From Gammaproteobacteria bacterium (GTDB taxonomy: Bacteria > Pseudomonadota > Gammaproteobacteria > Steroidobacterales > Steroidobacteraceae): DNA of 64,000 nucleotides. This document shows, piece by piece, positions 7,595-17,696 of the stretch. Where the stretch lies: assembly GCA_027366635.1 (NCBI GenBank), contig DAHXNE010000077.1:1-64000 (forward strand). The letters are read 5' to 3'. The position numbers and the translations under genes were made by a program. The notes under the pieces were generated by a model, which had not been told where the DNA came from, searched no databases, and saw nothing but the letters and a program-made list of their open reading frames with translations. How positions within the stretch are numbered: position 1 is the stretch's first letter; every line of letters begins with the position of its first letter.

Positions 7595-10500
7595 ATGCAC
7601 GGCCCGACGCTGCTGACGCTGCCGGGGCGGGCGGCGCTTTCGGGGTTCCGCATCGAGAAACTGCTCGCCCGGGTGCGGGTCCTCGAGCCGGCGGTGGCGG
7701 CGCTCAGCGCCCGCTTCCTGCACTTCGCCGCGCTCGAGCGTCCGCTCACGACCGCCGAGCACGAGCGCCTCGAGCGGCTACTCACCTACGGACCGCGGAC
7801 GCCGGCGCCTGAATCCGCCGGACAGCCCCTGATCGTGGTCCCGCGGGCCGGCACGATCTCGCCCTGGTCGAGCAAGGCCACCGACATCCTGCACGCGTGT
7901 GATCTCGCGGCGGTGCAGCGCATCGAGCGCGGCATCGAATACCGCGTGGCGGCGCCGCACCCGCTGGCCACCGAGGCCATGGAGCGCCTGGCTGCCGCGC
8001 TGCTCGACCGCATGACCGAAATGGCCCTCCTCGACGTCGGGCAGGCCGCCGCGCTGTTCGCCCACTCGCCGCCGCGACCGGCGCGTACCGTGTCGCTCGC
8101 CGGCGGGCGTGCCGCCCTCGAGCAGGTCAACCGCGAGCTCGGGCTCGCCCTGGCCGACGCGGAGCTCGACTACCTGCTCGCAAGCTTCCGTCAGCTTGGC
8201 CGCGACCCCACCGACGCCGAGCTGATGATGTTCGCGCAGGTGAACTCCGAGCACTGCCGCCACAAGATCTTCAATGCCCAGTGGGTCATCGACGGCACCG
8301 AGCAACCGCAGTCGCTGTTCGCGATGATCCGCCATACCCACGAGCGTCATCCACACGGGGTGCTCTCGGCGTATCGGGACAACGCCGCGGTGATCGAGGG
8401 GACGCACGGCGCGCGCTACTTCGCCGACCCGCGTACCGGAGCCTACGGCGAGAGTGTCGAGCCTATCGATATCCTGCTCAAGGTCGAGACCCACAACCAC
8501 CCGACGGCGATCTCGCCGTTCCCGGGCGCTGCGACCGGCGCCGGCGGGGAGATTCGCGACGAGGGCGCGACCGGCCGCGGCGCCAAGCCCAAGGCGGGCC
8601 TTACCGGATTTGCCGTCTCCAACCTTGACCTCCCGGGATACGAGCGACCGTGGGAACGGCCCTTCGGGCGGCCGGCGCGCATCGCCTCGGCGCTCGAGAT
8701 CATGCTCGAGGCCCCCATTGGCGCGGCCGCGTTCAACAACGAATTCGGCCGTCCGGCGATCTGCGGGTTCTTCCGCACCCTGGAGCAGCACGACCCGCGG
8801 GATCCGTCGCACCGGGTGCGCGGCTATCACAAACCCATCATGCTCGCCGGCGGCCTCGGCAACATCCGCCGTGCGCATGTCGAGAAGACCGTCGTGCCCG
8901 TCGGCGGCCGACTGGTGCTGCTCGGCGGACCGGCGATGCTGATCGGCCTCGGCGGCGGCGCCGCCTCCTCGCTCGGCAGCGGCGCGTCGGACGCCGAGCT
9001 CGACTTCGCCTCGGTGCAGCGCGGCAACCCCGAGATGCAGCGGCGCGCCCAGGAAGTCATCGACGGCTGCTGGGCGCTCGGGGCCGACAACCCCATCCTG
9101 TTGATCCACGATGTCGGCGCGGGCGGACTGTCCAACGCGGTCCCCGAGGCCGTGGCCCACAGCGAGCGCGGCGCGCGTGTCGATCTGCGCGCCATCCCGA
9201 GCGCGGAGTCCGGCCTCTCGCCGCTCGAGATCTGGTGCAACGAGGCCCAGGAGCGCTATGTGCTCGTGGTTGCGCCCGAAGGGCTGGCGGTGCTGCGCGC
9301 CCTCGCGGCGCGCGAGCGCTGTCCGCTTGCGGACATCGGCGCACTCGATGCCACGGGCCGGCTCATCGTCGCGGATCCCGTGCTCGGCGATCACCCGGTG
9401 GATGTCCCGCTCGAGGTGCTCTTCGGCAAGCCCCCGCGCATGCGGCGCGAGGTGCGCAGCGTAGCGCCCGCCGCCGCGCCACTCGCGCTCGCGGGCATCG
9501 AGCCGCGCGCGGCGCTGTATCGCGTGCTGCGCCTGCCGGCGGTGGCGGACAAGACCTTTCTCATCACCATCGGCGATCGCACCGTGGGCGGCCTGGTGAG
9601 CCGCGATCCGCTCGTGGGGCCGTGGCAGGTTCCGGTGAGCGACGTCGCGGTCACGCTGGCCGATCACCGCGGTGTCGCTGGCGAGGCCATGGCCATCGGC
9701 GAGCGCACGCCGGTGGCGCTGCTCGATGCGAGCGCCTCGGGGCGGCTGGCCGTGGCCGAAGCGCTCACCAATCTCCTGGCGGCCGACGTCGCGAGCCTGA
9801 GCGACATCCGCCTGTCGGCCAACTGGATGGCGGCCTGCGGCGAGCCGGGCGAGGACGCGGCGCTCTACGCGACGGTGCGCGCGGTCGCGCTCGAACTGTG
9901 CCCCGCGCTCGGGATCGCCATCCCGGTGGGCAAGGATTCGCTCTCGATGCGGACCCAGTGGCACGAGGCGGGTGTGCAGAAGACCGTGGCCGCGCCGGTC
10001 TCCCTCATCGTGTCGGCGTTCGCTCCCGTCGCGGACGTGCGCAAGACGCTGACGCCCGAGCTCAGGACCGATGCGCCGACCGCGCTGTGGCTGATCGATC
10101 TCGGCCGCCAGCGGCTCGGCGGCTCGGCCCTCGCGCAGGTATATGGCGAGCTCGGCGGCGCGCCGGCCGATCTCGATGATCCGCAACTGTTGCGGCAGCT
10201 CGCCGCGGCACTGGCCGAGCTGCGCCGCGAGGCGCTGCTGCTCGCTTACCACGACCGCGCCGACGGCGGCCTGATCGTGACCTTGATCGAGATGGCCTTC
10301 GCCGGGCACTGCGGCCTTGACCTCGAGCTGCCGGCCGAGCGCGGTCCGGTCCTCGCCCAATTGTTTGCCGAGGAGCCGGGCGTGGTGGTGCAGGTCGCCG
10401 CCGGTGACGAGGAGCGTCTGCGCGCCATCCTCGCGCAGTGCGGACTGACCGACCGCGCACTGCGTCTGGGTGCGCCGAGCGTGCAGCACCTGCGCGTACG

Positions 10501-11494
10501 GGTCACCTGCGGCGGGGCGCCGGTGCTCGATGAGGCCTGGTGCGATCTGCGCGCCGCGTGGTCGGAGACGTCCTGGCAGATGCGCCGGCTGCGCGATGAG
10601 CCGCAGTGCGCCGACGAGGAGTATGCGGCGCAGACGGCGCCCGACGATCCGGGCCTGCGGGTCGAGCTCAGCTTCGATCCGGAGGAGGACATTGCTGCAC
10701 CATATATTGCCCGCGGCGTACGCCCGCGCCTCGCCGTGCTGCGCGAGCAGGGGGTCAACAGCCATGCCGAGACCGCGGCGTTCTTCGAGCGCGCCGGCTT
10801 TGCGCCGTACGACGTCCATATGACGGACCTCAACACGGGGCGCTTCGACCTCGGCAGCTTTGCCGGTCTCGTGGCCTGCGGCGGGTTCTCCTATGGCGAT
10901 GTGCTCGGCGCGGGCGAGGGCTGGGCGAAGTCGATCCTGTTCAACGCCCGGCTGCGCGATCAGTTCCAGGCCTTCTTCGCCCGGCCCGAGACCTTCGCGC
11001 TCGGGGTCTGCAATGGCTGTCAGATGTTCGCGGCGTTGAAGAGCTTGATTCCAGGCACCGACCACTGGCCGCGGTTCGTGCGCAACCGCAGTGAACAGTA
11101 CGAATCCCGCTTCACGCTGGTGGAGGTGTTGCCTTCCCCGTCGGTGCTGCTTGCCGGCATGGACGGCGCCTGCCTGCCGATCGCGGTGGCGCACGGGGAA
11201 GGGCGCGCGGAATTCGCCAGTGCGCATGCGGCCGAAGCCTGCGCTGCGAGCGGTCTGGTCGCATTCCGCTATGTACGCCCCGACCGCCGTATCGCCACCA
11301 CCTATCCGCACAACCCCAACGGCTCTCCGTTCGGCATTGCCGCGCTCGCGAGCGCTGATGGCCGGATCACGATCACGATGCCGCACCCGGAGCGCTCGAC
11401 CCGGCGGGTGCAGAACTCGTGGAGCCCGCCCGGAGCCGGCGAATACACCGGCTGGATGCGCCTGTTCCGCAATGCGCGCCGGTTCGTCGGCTGA
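7595..11494 (+). CDS. purL: Phosphoribosylformylglycinamidine synthase, long form
   Basis: This is a single-chain 1299-aa FGAM synthase, the fourth step of purine synthesis: FGAR + ATP + glutamine give FGAM. The large proteobacterial layout is complete: N-terminal PurS-like region, two AIRS-type synthase halves (the first with [19 protein letters not shown] and DEGATGRG, the second with PVGKDSLSM), and a C-terminal glutamine amidotransferase domain from about residue 1040. The amidotransferase nucleophile is Cys1139 in GVCNGCQM, with the His/Glu of MPHPERS near 1263. The length matches the family. It follows the DUF1820 gene by 6 bp and converges with flaG 21 bp downstream. Confidence 0.97.
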   Translation: MHGPTLLTLPGRAALSGFRIEKLLARVRVLEPAVAALSARFLHFAALERPLTTAEHERLERLLTYGPRTPAPESAGQPLIVVPRAGTISPWSSKATDILHACDLAAVQRIERGIEYRVAAPHPLATEAMERLAAALLDRMTEMALLDVGQAAALFAHSPPRPARTVSLAGGRAALEQVNRELGLALADAELDYLLASFRQLGRDPTDAELMMFAQVNSEHCRHKIFNAQWVIDGTEQPQSLFAMIRHTHERHPHGVLSAYRDNAAVIEGTHGARYFADPRTGAYGESVEPIDILLKVETHNHPTAISPFPGAATGAGGEIRDEGATGRGAKPKAGLTGFAVSNLDLPGYERPWERPFGRPARIASALEIMLEAPIGAAAFNNEFGRPAICGFFRTLEQHDPRDPSHRVRGYHKPIMLAGGLGNIRRAHVEKTVVPVGGRLVLLGGPAMLIGLGGGAASSLGSGASDAELDFASVQRGNPEMQRRAQEVIDGCWALGADNPILLIHDVGAGGLSNAVPEAVAHSERGARVDLRAIPSAESGLSPLEIWCNEAQERYVLVVAPEGLAVLRALAARERCPLADIGALDATGRLIVADPVLGDHPVDVPLEVLFGKPPRMRREVRSVAPAAAPLALAGIEPRAALYRVLRLPAVADKTFLITIGDRTVGGLVSRDPLVGPWQVPVSDVAVTLADHRGVAGEAMAIGERTPVALLDASASGRLAVAEALTNLLAADVASLSDIRLSANWMAACGEPGEDAALYATVRAVALELCPALGIAIPVGKDSLSMRTQWHEAGVQKTVAAPVSLIVSAFAPVADVRKTLTPELRTDAPTALWLIDLGRQRLGGSALAQVYGELGGAPADLDDPQLLRQLAAALAELRREALLLAYHDRADGGLIVTLIEMAFAGHCGLDLELPAERGPVLAQLFAEEPGVVVQVAAGDEERLRAILAQCGLTDRALRLGAPSVQHLRVRVTCGGAPVLDEAWCDLRAAWSETSWQMRRLRDEPQCADEEYAAQTAPDDPGLRVELSFDPEEDIAAPYIARGVRPRLAVLREQGVNSHAETAAFFERAGFAPYDVHMTDLNTGRFDLGSFAGLVACGGFSYGDVLGAGEGWAKSILFNARLRDQFQAFFARPETFALGVCNGCQMFAALKSLIPGTDHWPRFVRNRSEQYESRFTLVEVLPSPSVLLAGMDGACLPIAVAHGEGRAEFASAHAAEACAASGLVAFRYVRPDRRIATTYPHNPNGSPFGIAALASADGRITITMPHPERSTRRVQNSWSPPGAGEYTGWMRLFRNARRFVG

Positions 11495-11515
11495 GGTTGC
11501 GCGCCCGCGGCCGGC

Positions 11516-11890
11516 TCAGGCGGTCGTATCCACCAGCGCGCTGTCGCCGTCCGCCCAGCGTTGCAGCAATTCGGCGAGGTGGGGCAGGTCGCGGCTCGGG
11601 ATCTGTTCGACGACGGCACCCGTGGCGTCGGTGACCGTGGCGACGATCACGCCTGTCTCCGGTGTCACCCGCAGGGCGAGCGCATGGCCGATCGTTGCCA
11701 GGCGGGCATTGATGCGCTCGAGCGACTCGCCGATGGGCGCGGGGGCTCCCGGCGACGCCGCGGGCCGGGCCGCCGTCCCCGCTGCCGCGTCGCCGCGTCG
11801 CCGCCGCTGACCGCCGCCAGCGCTCGACCATCCCAGCCCCGCGCTCTCGGGCGCGCCCACCGTCGGGATCGAGTCACGCTCCGCGCTCAT
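11516..11890 (-). CDS. flaG: FlaG family flagellar protein
   Basis: A 124-aa protein whose C-terminal half carries the FlaG pattern: an amphipathic helix, then LALRVTPETGVIVATV, a DATGAVVEQIPS segment and a final helix. FlaG proteins influence filament length or assembly in other bacteria; the mechanism is not settled. The N-terminal half is low-complexity, Gly/Ala/Pro-rich with a run of five basic residues (QRRRRG), and differs from short FlaG proteins. It is the last gene of the fliD-fliS-flaG series, 32 bp after fliS; in Pseudomonas flaG lies between fliC and fliD. Confidence 0.75.
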   Translation of the reverse strand: MSAERDSIPTVGAPESAGLGWSSAGGGQRRRRGDAAAGTAARPAASPGAPAPIGESLERINARLATIGHALALRVTPETGVIVATVTDATGAVVEQIPSRDLPHLAELLQRWADGDSALVDTTA

Positions 11891-11922
11891 GGCTCAGGCT
11901 GCCGCAAATGAGGCGCGCCGCC

Positions 11923-12345
11923 TCAGCCCGGCGCCACGGGCGGCTGCGCGCGCACCTGCGGCCCGATCGCAGCCCAGGCGTCGCGGATCTCCCCGAGCAG
12001 GTTCAACACCTCGGTGAGTGCCGAAACGTCGTTGTTCGCGTTGGCAACGAGGAGCCGGCGCGCCATGTAATCGTAGAGATCGCTGAGGTTCTGCGCGAGC
12101 GCGCCGCCCTGGGCAAGATCGAGACTGCCGCGCAGCTCCCCGAGCAGTTTCACCGCGCTGTTCAGCAGCCCGGCCTTGCCCACGATCTGCCCCTGCTCGA
12201 TGCAGGTGCGCGCGCTCTTCAAACGGCTGATGATGGCATCGAACAGCGTCAACACCAGTCCATGCGGGTCGGCCCCCGCCACGATGCCGTGGGCGTTGAT
12301 GCTGCGATACGCGGCGACCTTGGCTTGTGGGGAGTAGAGGCTCAT
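11923..12345 (-). CDS. fliS: Flagellin export chaperone FliS
   Basis: A 140-aa cytoplasmic helical-bundle chaperone that binds the C-terminal region of flagellin and prevents premature polymerisation. The characteristic opening (YRSINAHGIVAGADPHGLVLTLFDAII) and the YDYMARRL region of the family are present, and the length is normal. It lies 64 bp after fliD. No fliT-like gene is seen beside it; the next gene is flaG. Confidence 0.93.
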   Translation of the reverse strand: MSLYSPQAKVAAYRSINAHGIVAGADPHGLVLTLFDAIISRLKSARTCIEQGQIVGKAGLLNSAVKLLGELRGSLDLAQGGALAQNLSDLYDYMARRLLVANANNDVSALTEVLNLLGEIRDAWAAIGPQVRAQPPVAPG

Positions 12346-12409
12346 GGCTGATCTCGTGCCGACCGGATGCCACTGTAGCGGCGCGCCGTGCCGGTACTTG
12401 AGCCCCTGC

Positions 12410-13828
12410 TCAGCTCACCGAGCCGGTGCTCTTCGGCGCATTCGGCAGCGTGGCGAATGCCTGTGTCAGATAGGACGAGGTGCTCTGCAGCTGCGAGAGC
12501 AGCGCATTCAAAGCCGAGTACTGTTGTGTGAGGCTCGCCGACAGCGCGCTCATCTGCTGGGTGAGCTGCTGGCTCTGCTGGGTGAGCGCATTGTTCTGCT
12601 GTACCAGCGACTGACTGAGCGAGGCGATGGGGCCGGTGCTGCCGAGCTCGTTGTTCAGCACCGTGTTCAGCGTCGAGGCCACACCGCCCTTGCCGGTGAA
12701 CAGATTGCTCACGGCACTGAAATCGGTGTTCAGGGCCGCCGACAGCTGCGCCGTATTGAGGCTCAGACTGCCGTCGCTATTGGTCGTAATGCCGATGCTG
12801 GCCAGCGTGTTGTAGGTGCCCGAGCCCGTGTCGACAACCGCAAAGAGCGCCGACTGGATCTGACTCTGCGCGTCGGTGAGCGCCGCATTGCCGAGCAGGG
12901 GGCCGGCGGTGTTCGTCGTCGCATCGTACCCGCCGAGCTGCGCAAGGCTCGACTGCAGCGTGTTATAGGCCTTGACGAACGCCTGAATATTGCTCTCGAT
13001 CGTCGTCGTGTTGTCGGCAACGGAGAGGCTCGCCGGTGTCGAGGTCGTCGCCTGGAGATTGAGTGTGACGCCCGAGAGCGCCGTGGTCACGCTGTTGCTC
13101 GGACTGGTATAGGCAATGCCCGCAATGCTGAAGGCCGCATCCTGCGCCGCGGTTGCCTGGGTGTAATTGCTGCTGCCGCTGCCATAAGTGAGCGCGGACA
13201 GGCCCGTACCGCTGGTCTCCGCAATCGATATGGTGTTGGCCGCACCCGTGAGCGTGGAGGAGAGCACGAGGTGGGCGCCGCTCGTGCCGGTGACGACGCT
13301 TGCCTCGATGCCGGGGTTGCCGCTGGCGGAGTTGATGGCCGCGGCAATCCCGCCGAGCGTGTCGTTGCCGCTGCCAATGCTCACCGAAAAGCTGCTGCCG
13401 CCGAGGGTGAGCTGCAGCGTGCCGGTGCCGACGGCGGTGGAACTGCTGCTGTAGGCGGTGCTCGAGACGATCTGCTCGGCCGTGGCGAGCTGACTGATCG
13501 AGACGCTGTAGGTGCCGAGTGTCGCCGCCGAGCCGACTGCAGCGGTAAACGCCGTCGGGTTGCTGCTCGTTGCCGAGAGCGAGCCGAAGGCACTCGCGGT
13601 ATCGAGACTCGAGAGCGAGGATTGAAAGGTCGAGAGTGCGCTTTTCAGCTGCCCGACGGCGGAGGTCTCGGTGGTCACCGCCTGGGTCTGCGAATTGATC
13701 AGCGATTCCTGCGGTGCCTGCGCGGCCGCCACCAGCTGCGCGACGAGCGAGGAGACATCGATGACCGAGCCGCCCGCGGCTCCGGCGCTGGAACTGCTTG
13801 CGATCGAGACGGGCGAGGTGGAGGACAT
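12410..13828 (-). CDS. fliD: Filament cap protein FliD
   Basis: FliD (472 aa) caps the growing filament and folds incoming flagellin; it is exported through the flagellar secretion system and so has no signal peptide. The N-terminal motif (VIDVSSLVAQLVAAAQAP) and the coiled-coil C-terminal region ending in heptad-like Gln/Leu repeats (SLSQSLVQQNNALTQQ) are typical. ATG 13828 was preferred to an in-frame start at 13858 because AGGAG lies 8 bases upstream. The central part is Ser/Thr/Ala-rich and variable, as usual. Confidence 0.93.
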   Translation of the reverse strand: MSSTSPVSIASSSSAGAAGGSVIDVSSLVAQLVAAAQAPQESLINSQTQAVTTETSAVGQLKSALSTFQSSLSSLDTASAFGSLSATSSNPTAFTAAVGSAATLGTYSVSISQLATAEQIVSSTAYSSSSTAVGTGTLQLTLGGSSFSVSIGSGNDTLGGIAAAINSASGNPGIEASVVTGTSGAHLVLSSTLTGAANTISIAETSGTGLSALTYGSGSSNYTQATAAQDAAFSIAGIAYTSPSNSVTTALSGVTLNLQATTSTPASLSVADNTTTIESNIQAFVKAYNTLQSSLAQLGGYDATTNTAGPLLGNAALTDAQSQIQSALFAVVDTGSGTYNTLASIGITTNSDGSLSLNTAQLSAALNTDFSAVSNLFTGKGGVASTLNTVLNNELGSTGPIASLSQSLVQQNNALTQQSQQLTQQMSALSASLTQQYSALNALLSQLQSTSSYLTQAFATLPNAPKSTGSVS

Positions 13829-13906
13829 GTCAGGAACTCCTGAAAACAACCGACGCACACATCAGCTGTGCGCGAACCCCACGCCCGCGGCCGTCACCCC
13901 AAATGC

Positions 13907-13941
13907 CCCCGGGGCGCAGGCCGCAAGGCCTCGCCCCGGGG
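13907..13941 (-). terminator. Strong hairpin between fliC and fliD
   Basis: On the minus strand a GC-rich stem of about 15 bp (CCCCGGGGCG-AGGCC pairing with GGCC-TGCGCCCCGGGG, with one small mismatch) closes a short TTGC loop. It lies 45 bp beyond the fliC stop and is followed only by GCATTT, so the T-run is weak. It would end or attenuate the fliC transcript before fliD. Confidence 0.7.
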
Positions 13942-13985
13942 TGCATCGGCTGTGTGTGCCGCTTCATTGAATCACGAGCCAGTCC

Positions 13986-15713
13986 TTACGGGAGCTTCTG
14001 CAGCAGCGTGAGGATGTTCTGCGGGATGGTGTTGGCCTGCGCCACCATGGCCGTGCTCGCCTGCTGCAGAATCTGCGCCTTGGAGAGGTTCGAGGTCGCC
14101 TGGGCGTAGTTCGTGTCGACGATCTGGCTCTTGGCGGCAGACAGGTTCTGCGAGTCCGTCTGCAGGCCCGTGACGGCCGCCTGGAAGCGATTCTGATAGG
14201 CGCCGAGTTCCGCCCCGCTTGTGGCGAGCTGCTGCAGCGCGTTGTCGATCGAGATCAGCGTCAGGTTCGAATTGTCCACAGTGTTGACGTTGAGGCCGCT
14301 CAAGTAGTTCGTTGTGGGATTGACTATTGTAGTCCCGTGAACGCCGGCGACGGATGTCGACGCGGTGCTGCTGAAGCTTGCTGAGAATGTGTCGCCACCG
14401 GTGACACCCGGCGTGTATGTTCCCGAGGTGATCGTGAAGCTCCCGCTGGACTTGGAGATCTCCAACTTAGTGCCGGCGGAATTCGCGCTCGCCGTGTATC
14501 CGGCGTCTTTGAAGGCCGTAACATTGTTTAGTCCGGTAGCCACGTTGCTTAGAGTGGTTGCGAGTGTGCTGCTCCAACTTATGCCGGTCGCAGTATACGT
14601 TGCGGTGCCTATTTGGAGTGCGTAAGAGCCCGTATTATGACCTGTAGCAGTACTTGTGCCTGCGGATTCGCTGGCTGCGCTGCTGGTTGCAGTATTCGTT
14701 GGGGCGGTCGCGCCGGTCGCATATGTTCCAATGACATCGGTGCTGTCGACGCCGAGGGCGCTCAGGGTGCCCGTGCCCGGGGTGACGCTGGTGCCGGTGG
14801 CATTGGTGGCGCTCGCCACCGAGAAGCTGACGACGCTGCCCGTGCCGGCGGCGGCGGTGCCATTGATCTGAATGCCCGTCCCAGCGCTGTTGACCGTGGC
14901 GGCAATGCCGCCGACGGAGCTGACCGCCTGGTTGATCGCCGCGGCGATGCTCTTCAGGTCAGTGGCCTTATTGCCGGTGAGCGAGATCGCATTGGTCGTG
15001 TAGGTGGTGCCGTTGACATCCACGTTCAGCGTTACCGAACTGCCGGAAACCGCGGTGCCGAGCCCGCCGGCAGCGCCCGTCGCGGCCAATCCGGTGGCGC
15101 TATAGCTTCCAGAGGTGCCTCCGACCGCATACTGGGTAGTTCCGGCGGCGGTCAGTACCGACGCTGTGCCCGTCGTAAGCGCTTGACCATTGTAGTAGTT
15201 CCCGATGGCATTAGTGCTGGCGCTGGCAATGGAACCGACCGTGATCGACTGACCTACGTTGGCTCCGACCTGGAAGGTTGCGCCCTGGAAGGTGCCGTCG
15301 AGCAGGTTCACGCCGTTGAACGAGGCGGTCTGGCTCACCTGATTGATGTCGGCGGCGAGCTGCTGGAACTGCTGGTTGAGGTCGGCGCGGTCCTGCGCGC
15401 TGTTCGTGGCGTTCAGCGACTGCACGGCGAGGCTGCGCATCGTCTGCAAGTCGTTGGTGATTTCCTGCAGCGAGCCCTGCGCGGTCTGCGTCAGCGAGAC
15501 ACCGTCATTGGCGTTGTTGATGGCGGTGTTCAGGCCGTTGATCTGCGAGGTCATGCCCTGGGCGATGGCATAACCGGCCGCGTTGTCCGCGGCGCTGTTG
15601 ATCTGAAGGCCGGAGGACAGCTGCTGCAGGGCGGTGGTCAGCTGGCCGCCGGAGGTCGTCAGGCTGTTCTGCGCGATCAGCGCATCAATGTTCGTATTGA
15701 GGACGAGTGACAT
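13986..15713 (-). CDS. fliC: Flagellin FliC
   Basis: Flagellin of 575 aa, exported through the flagellar type III system and polymerised into the filament. The D0/D1 termini are canonical: MSLVLNTNIDALIAQNSL at the N-terminus, LSSGLQINSAADNAAGYAI next, and SKAQILQQASTAMVAQANT near the C-terminus, ending LLQKLP. The central ~310 residues form a large variable surface domain. Within it, about 14290-14740 and 15100-15240 are visibly AT-richer than the flanking D1-coding DNA, which suggests recombination in the surface-exposed part. A sigma-28 promoter lies upstream and AGGAG sits about 10 bases before the ATG. Confidence 0.97.
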   Translation of the reverse strand: MSLVLNTNIDALIAQNSLTTSGGQLTTALQQLSSGLQINSAADNAAGYAIAQGMTSQINGLNTAINNANDGVSLTQTAQGSLQEITNDLQTMRSLAVQSLNATNSAQDRADLNQQFQQLAADINQVSQTASFNGVNLLDGTFQGATFQVGANVGQSITVGSIASASTNAIGNYYNGQALTTGTASVLTAAGTTQYAVGGTSGSYSATGLAATGAAGGLGTAVSGSSVTLNVDVNGTTYTTNAISLTGNKATDLKSIAAAINQAVSSVGGIAATVNSAGTGIQINGTAAAGTGSVVSFSVASATNATGTSVTPGTGTLSALGVDSTDVIGTYATGATAPTNTATSSAASESAGTSTATGHNTGSYALQIGTATYTATGISWSSTLATTLSNVATGLNNVTAFKDAGYTASANSAGTKLEISKSSGSFTITSGTYTPGVTGGDTFSASFSSTASTSVAGVHGTTIVNPTTNYLSGLNVNTVDNSNLTLISIDNALQQLATSGAELGAYQNRFQAAVTGLQTDSQNLSAAKSQIVDTNYAQATSNLSKAQILQQASTAMVAQANTIPQNILTLLQKLP

Positions 15714-15806
15714 GGTCTGGTGCTCCTGGAAGCTCGGTCAGCCGTCGGACACCCGTCCGCCGCGCTGTTCGGCTCTGGCCATTGGGCCGCGTGCCGTTCA
15801 GGGACA

Positions 15807-15833
15807 GTTTCGGCCCCGGGGGCGGGAACTTGA
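15807..15833 (-). promoter_or_regulatory. Sigma-28 (FliA) promoter of fliC
   Basis: Read on the minus strand the site is TCAAGTTC-N11-GCCGAAAC, against the FliA consensus TAAAGTTT-N11-GCCGATAA, with exactly 11 bases between the boxes. Predicted transcription would leave a leader of roughly 85 bases before the fliC ATG. The promoter lies between the TPR-sulfotransferase gene and fliC, so fliC can be expressed separately from the flg operon. Confidence 0.82.
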
Positions 15834-15870
15834 GTGTCATGACTGCGGGATGGTGAAAGTGTGGATCGCG

Positions 15871-17625
15871 TCACGCGGCCGGACCCAGGGCGGCGAGCGC
15901 CTCGATCAGCGGGGCGAGATGGCGCTCGAACGGCCGCCAGCGACCGATCGAGCTCGCGTAGAGCGGACGCTTGACCTGGGTGCGGCTTGCGGTGAGGACG
16001 ACCCGGCGCTGCTCGTGAAAGCGGGCGCAGCGCGCGTCCCAGTCGAGACCGAGGTGCGCCAGGATGCGGCGGGTTTCCGCCTCGAGGTCGGCGACGACCT
16101 GCTCGTAGCGCACCTCGAGCATGCGACCGGCGGGCAGGACGCTGCGCCAGTGTTCCATCAGGCCGTGGTAGCGGACGTACTGGCGGCCGAGCGTGCCGAG
16201 GTCATACGCGTATTCGTGCCCGGTCGCAAACAGCTGCGTGAAACAGGACCAGCAGACATCGATCGGCGTGCGGTTCATGTGGATGATCCGCGCCTGCGGC
16301 AGCATGAGCGGGATCAGTCCTGCAAACAGATAATTGCCCGGCATCTTGTCGACGAGAAACGTCGCGCCGGGGTGTGATTTCCAGGCCTGTTCGAGGTAGC
16401 GCTCGCCGAGGTCCCGCAGCTGGCGCAACCAAGCGGGGCGTTGCTCCGGCGGCGGTACGCCGGGCGGAACCGCGGCGAGCAGAGTGCCGATCAGAGGGAG
16501 CTCGCCCGCCCCGACGACCTCGGGGTGACTCGCCAGAATCTGCTCGATGAGCGTCGTGCCCGAGCGCGGCATGCCCATGACGAAGATCGGGATCTTGGCG
16601 TCGCGCACGAGAGCGGCCGCCCGGGGCGCCGGAGTCAGGTTCTCGTACACGGCGCGGGTCAATTGCGCGGTCACGGTGTCGACATACCGCTGTTCGCGCA
16701 GCTCATCGAAGGGCTGGCGGGCGAAATGCAGCCGGTTGCCCTCCGCATAGGCGGCAAAGGCGTCGTCGTACTGCTGGCGATCCTCGCAGATCTTGCCCAT
16801 GGCGAAGTCGAGCAGAATGATCTCGCGGGCGAGCCGGCCGGCGCGGCCGCGATAGGCCGTCTCGACCTGTCCCACCCAGGCGCCGTCCCGCGCGCGCTGC
16901 TGCTCGGTCTTGAACGCCAGGGCCCGGGCATGGGTAGGGTCGAGCGCGAGCACGGCATCGAAGGCGCGCTCCGCGGCGGGTTCATCCCCCGTGTTGAGAT
17001 CAATCAGCGCCTGGTTGACGAGGGTGTCCGGGTTGTTCGGCTTCAGGGCGCGCGCGCGCCGCAGGAGGGCGCGCGCCTCATCGAGGCGGTCGAGATTGAA
17101 CAGCGCGAGCGCGAGGTTGTTGAGGACATCCGGGTGATCGCCGCCGAGGGTGAGGGAGAGTTCGAGCGGCGCCAGGGCCTCGGCGTAGCGCTCGCGCTCC
17201 ACGAGCAGCGCGCCGAGATTGCCGAGTGCCCGGGCGTGCTTCGGGTCGAGCGCGATGGCACGTCGGAAGCAGCGCTCGGCGGCATCGAGATCGCCGTTCC
17301 GGCCATACAACGCGCCGAGGTTGGAATGCGTCTCGGCGCAGGCGGGGTCGTGATGAATCGAGACGGACCAGAACCGCTCCGCGTCCGCGAACAGGCCGAG
17401 CGCGAAGGCGGCCGCCGCGCCCACGTTCCACAGCCGGGCGTTGCCGGGCTCGCGCTGCAGGGCCGCGCTGGCCGCGTGCAACGCCTCCCGATATCGCCCC
17501 TCATCATAGAGGCGTGCCGCCGGCGCCGCCGGATCGAGGGGTTGTGGCGTGCGTGCCTGGGGGCCGCGGGCTTTGTGCCCGGCGCGGTGTTTCCCAGCTG
17601 GACGGGCGATGACAGGGCTACTCAT
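15871..17625 (-). CDS. TPR-repeat sulfotransferase
   Basis: This 584-aa protein joins at least six tetratricopeptide repeats (about residues 35-245) to a sulfotransferase domain (about 345-580). The PAPS 5'-phosphosulfate loop is intact at 351-360 (GMPRSGTTLI), the 3'-phosphate site is present at 447-460 (Arg452, Ser460 in HMNRTPIDVCWS), and DKMPGN follows the usual position after the first loop. There is no signal peptide or membrane helix, so it should act in the cytoplasm on PAPS and a protein or carbohydrate acceptor. It lies 71 bp after flgL and 157 bp before fliC on the same strand, the usual slot for flagellin-modifying enzymes. Sulfation of flagellin or another filament component is an inference. 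Confidence 0.88.
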   Translation of the reverse strand: MSSPVIARPAGKHRAGHKARGPQARTPQPLDPAAPAARLYDEGRYREALHAASAALQREPGNARLWNVGAAAAFALGLFADAERFWSVSIHHDPACAETHSNLGALYGRNGDLDAAERCFRRAIALDPKHARALGNLGALLVERERYAEALAPLELSLTLGGDHPDVLNNLALALFNLDRLDEARALLRRARALKPNNPDTLVNQALIDLNTGDEPAAERAFDAVLALDPTHARALAFKTEQQRARDGAWVGQVETAYRGRAGRLAREIILLDFAMGKICEDRQQYDDAFAAYAEGNRLHFARQPFDELREQRYVDTVTAQLTRAVYENLTPAPRAAALVRDAKIPIFVMGMPRSGTTLIEQILASHPEVVGAGELPLIGTLLAAVPPGVPPPEQRPAWLRQLRDLGERYLEQAWKSHPGATFLVDKMPGNYLFAGLIPLMLPQARIIHMNRTPIDVCWSCFTQLFATGHEYAYDLGTLGRQYVRYHGLMEHWRSVLPAGRMLEVRYEQVVADLEAETRRILAHLGLDWDARCARFHEQRRVVLTASRTQVKRPLYASSIGRWRPFERHLAPLIEALAALGPAA

Positions 17626-17696
17626 GGGAGTCGAAGGTCCTTAGGGTCTGCGCAGGGTGTTGGAGTCATCGGTGCGGCCGGGAGAGTACGCCACCG

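Noticed and set aside
7778..11386. A very long minus-strand open frame opposite purL
   Set aside because: It is the antisense shadow of a GC-rich conserved gene; the translation is rich in Arg, His and Gly and has no domain motifs, whereas purL motifs on the plus strand are complete.
13942..13968. GCCGATGC resembling a sigma-28 -10 box upstream of fliD
   Set aside because: The matching -35 position has only about three of eight bases, and the predicted start would fall inside the fliC terminator hairpin.
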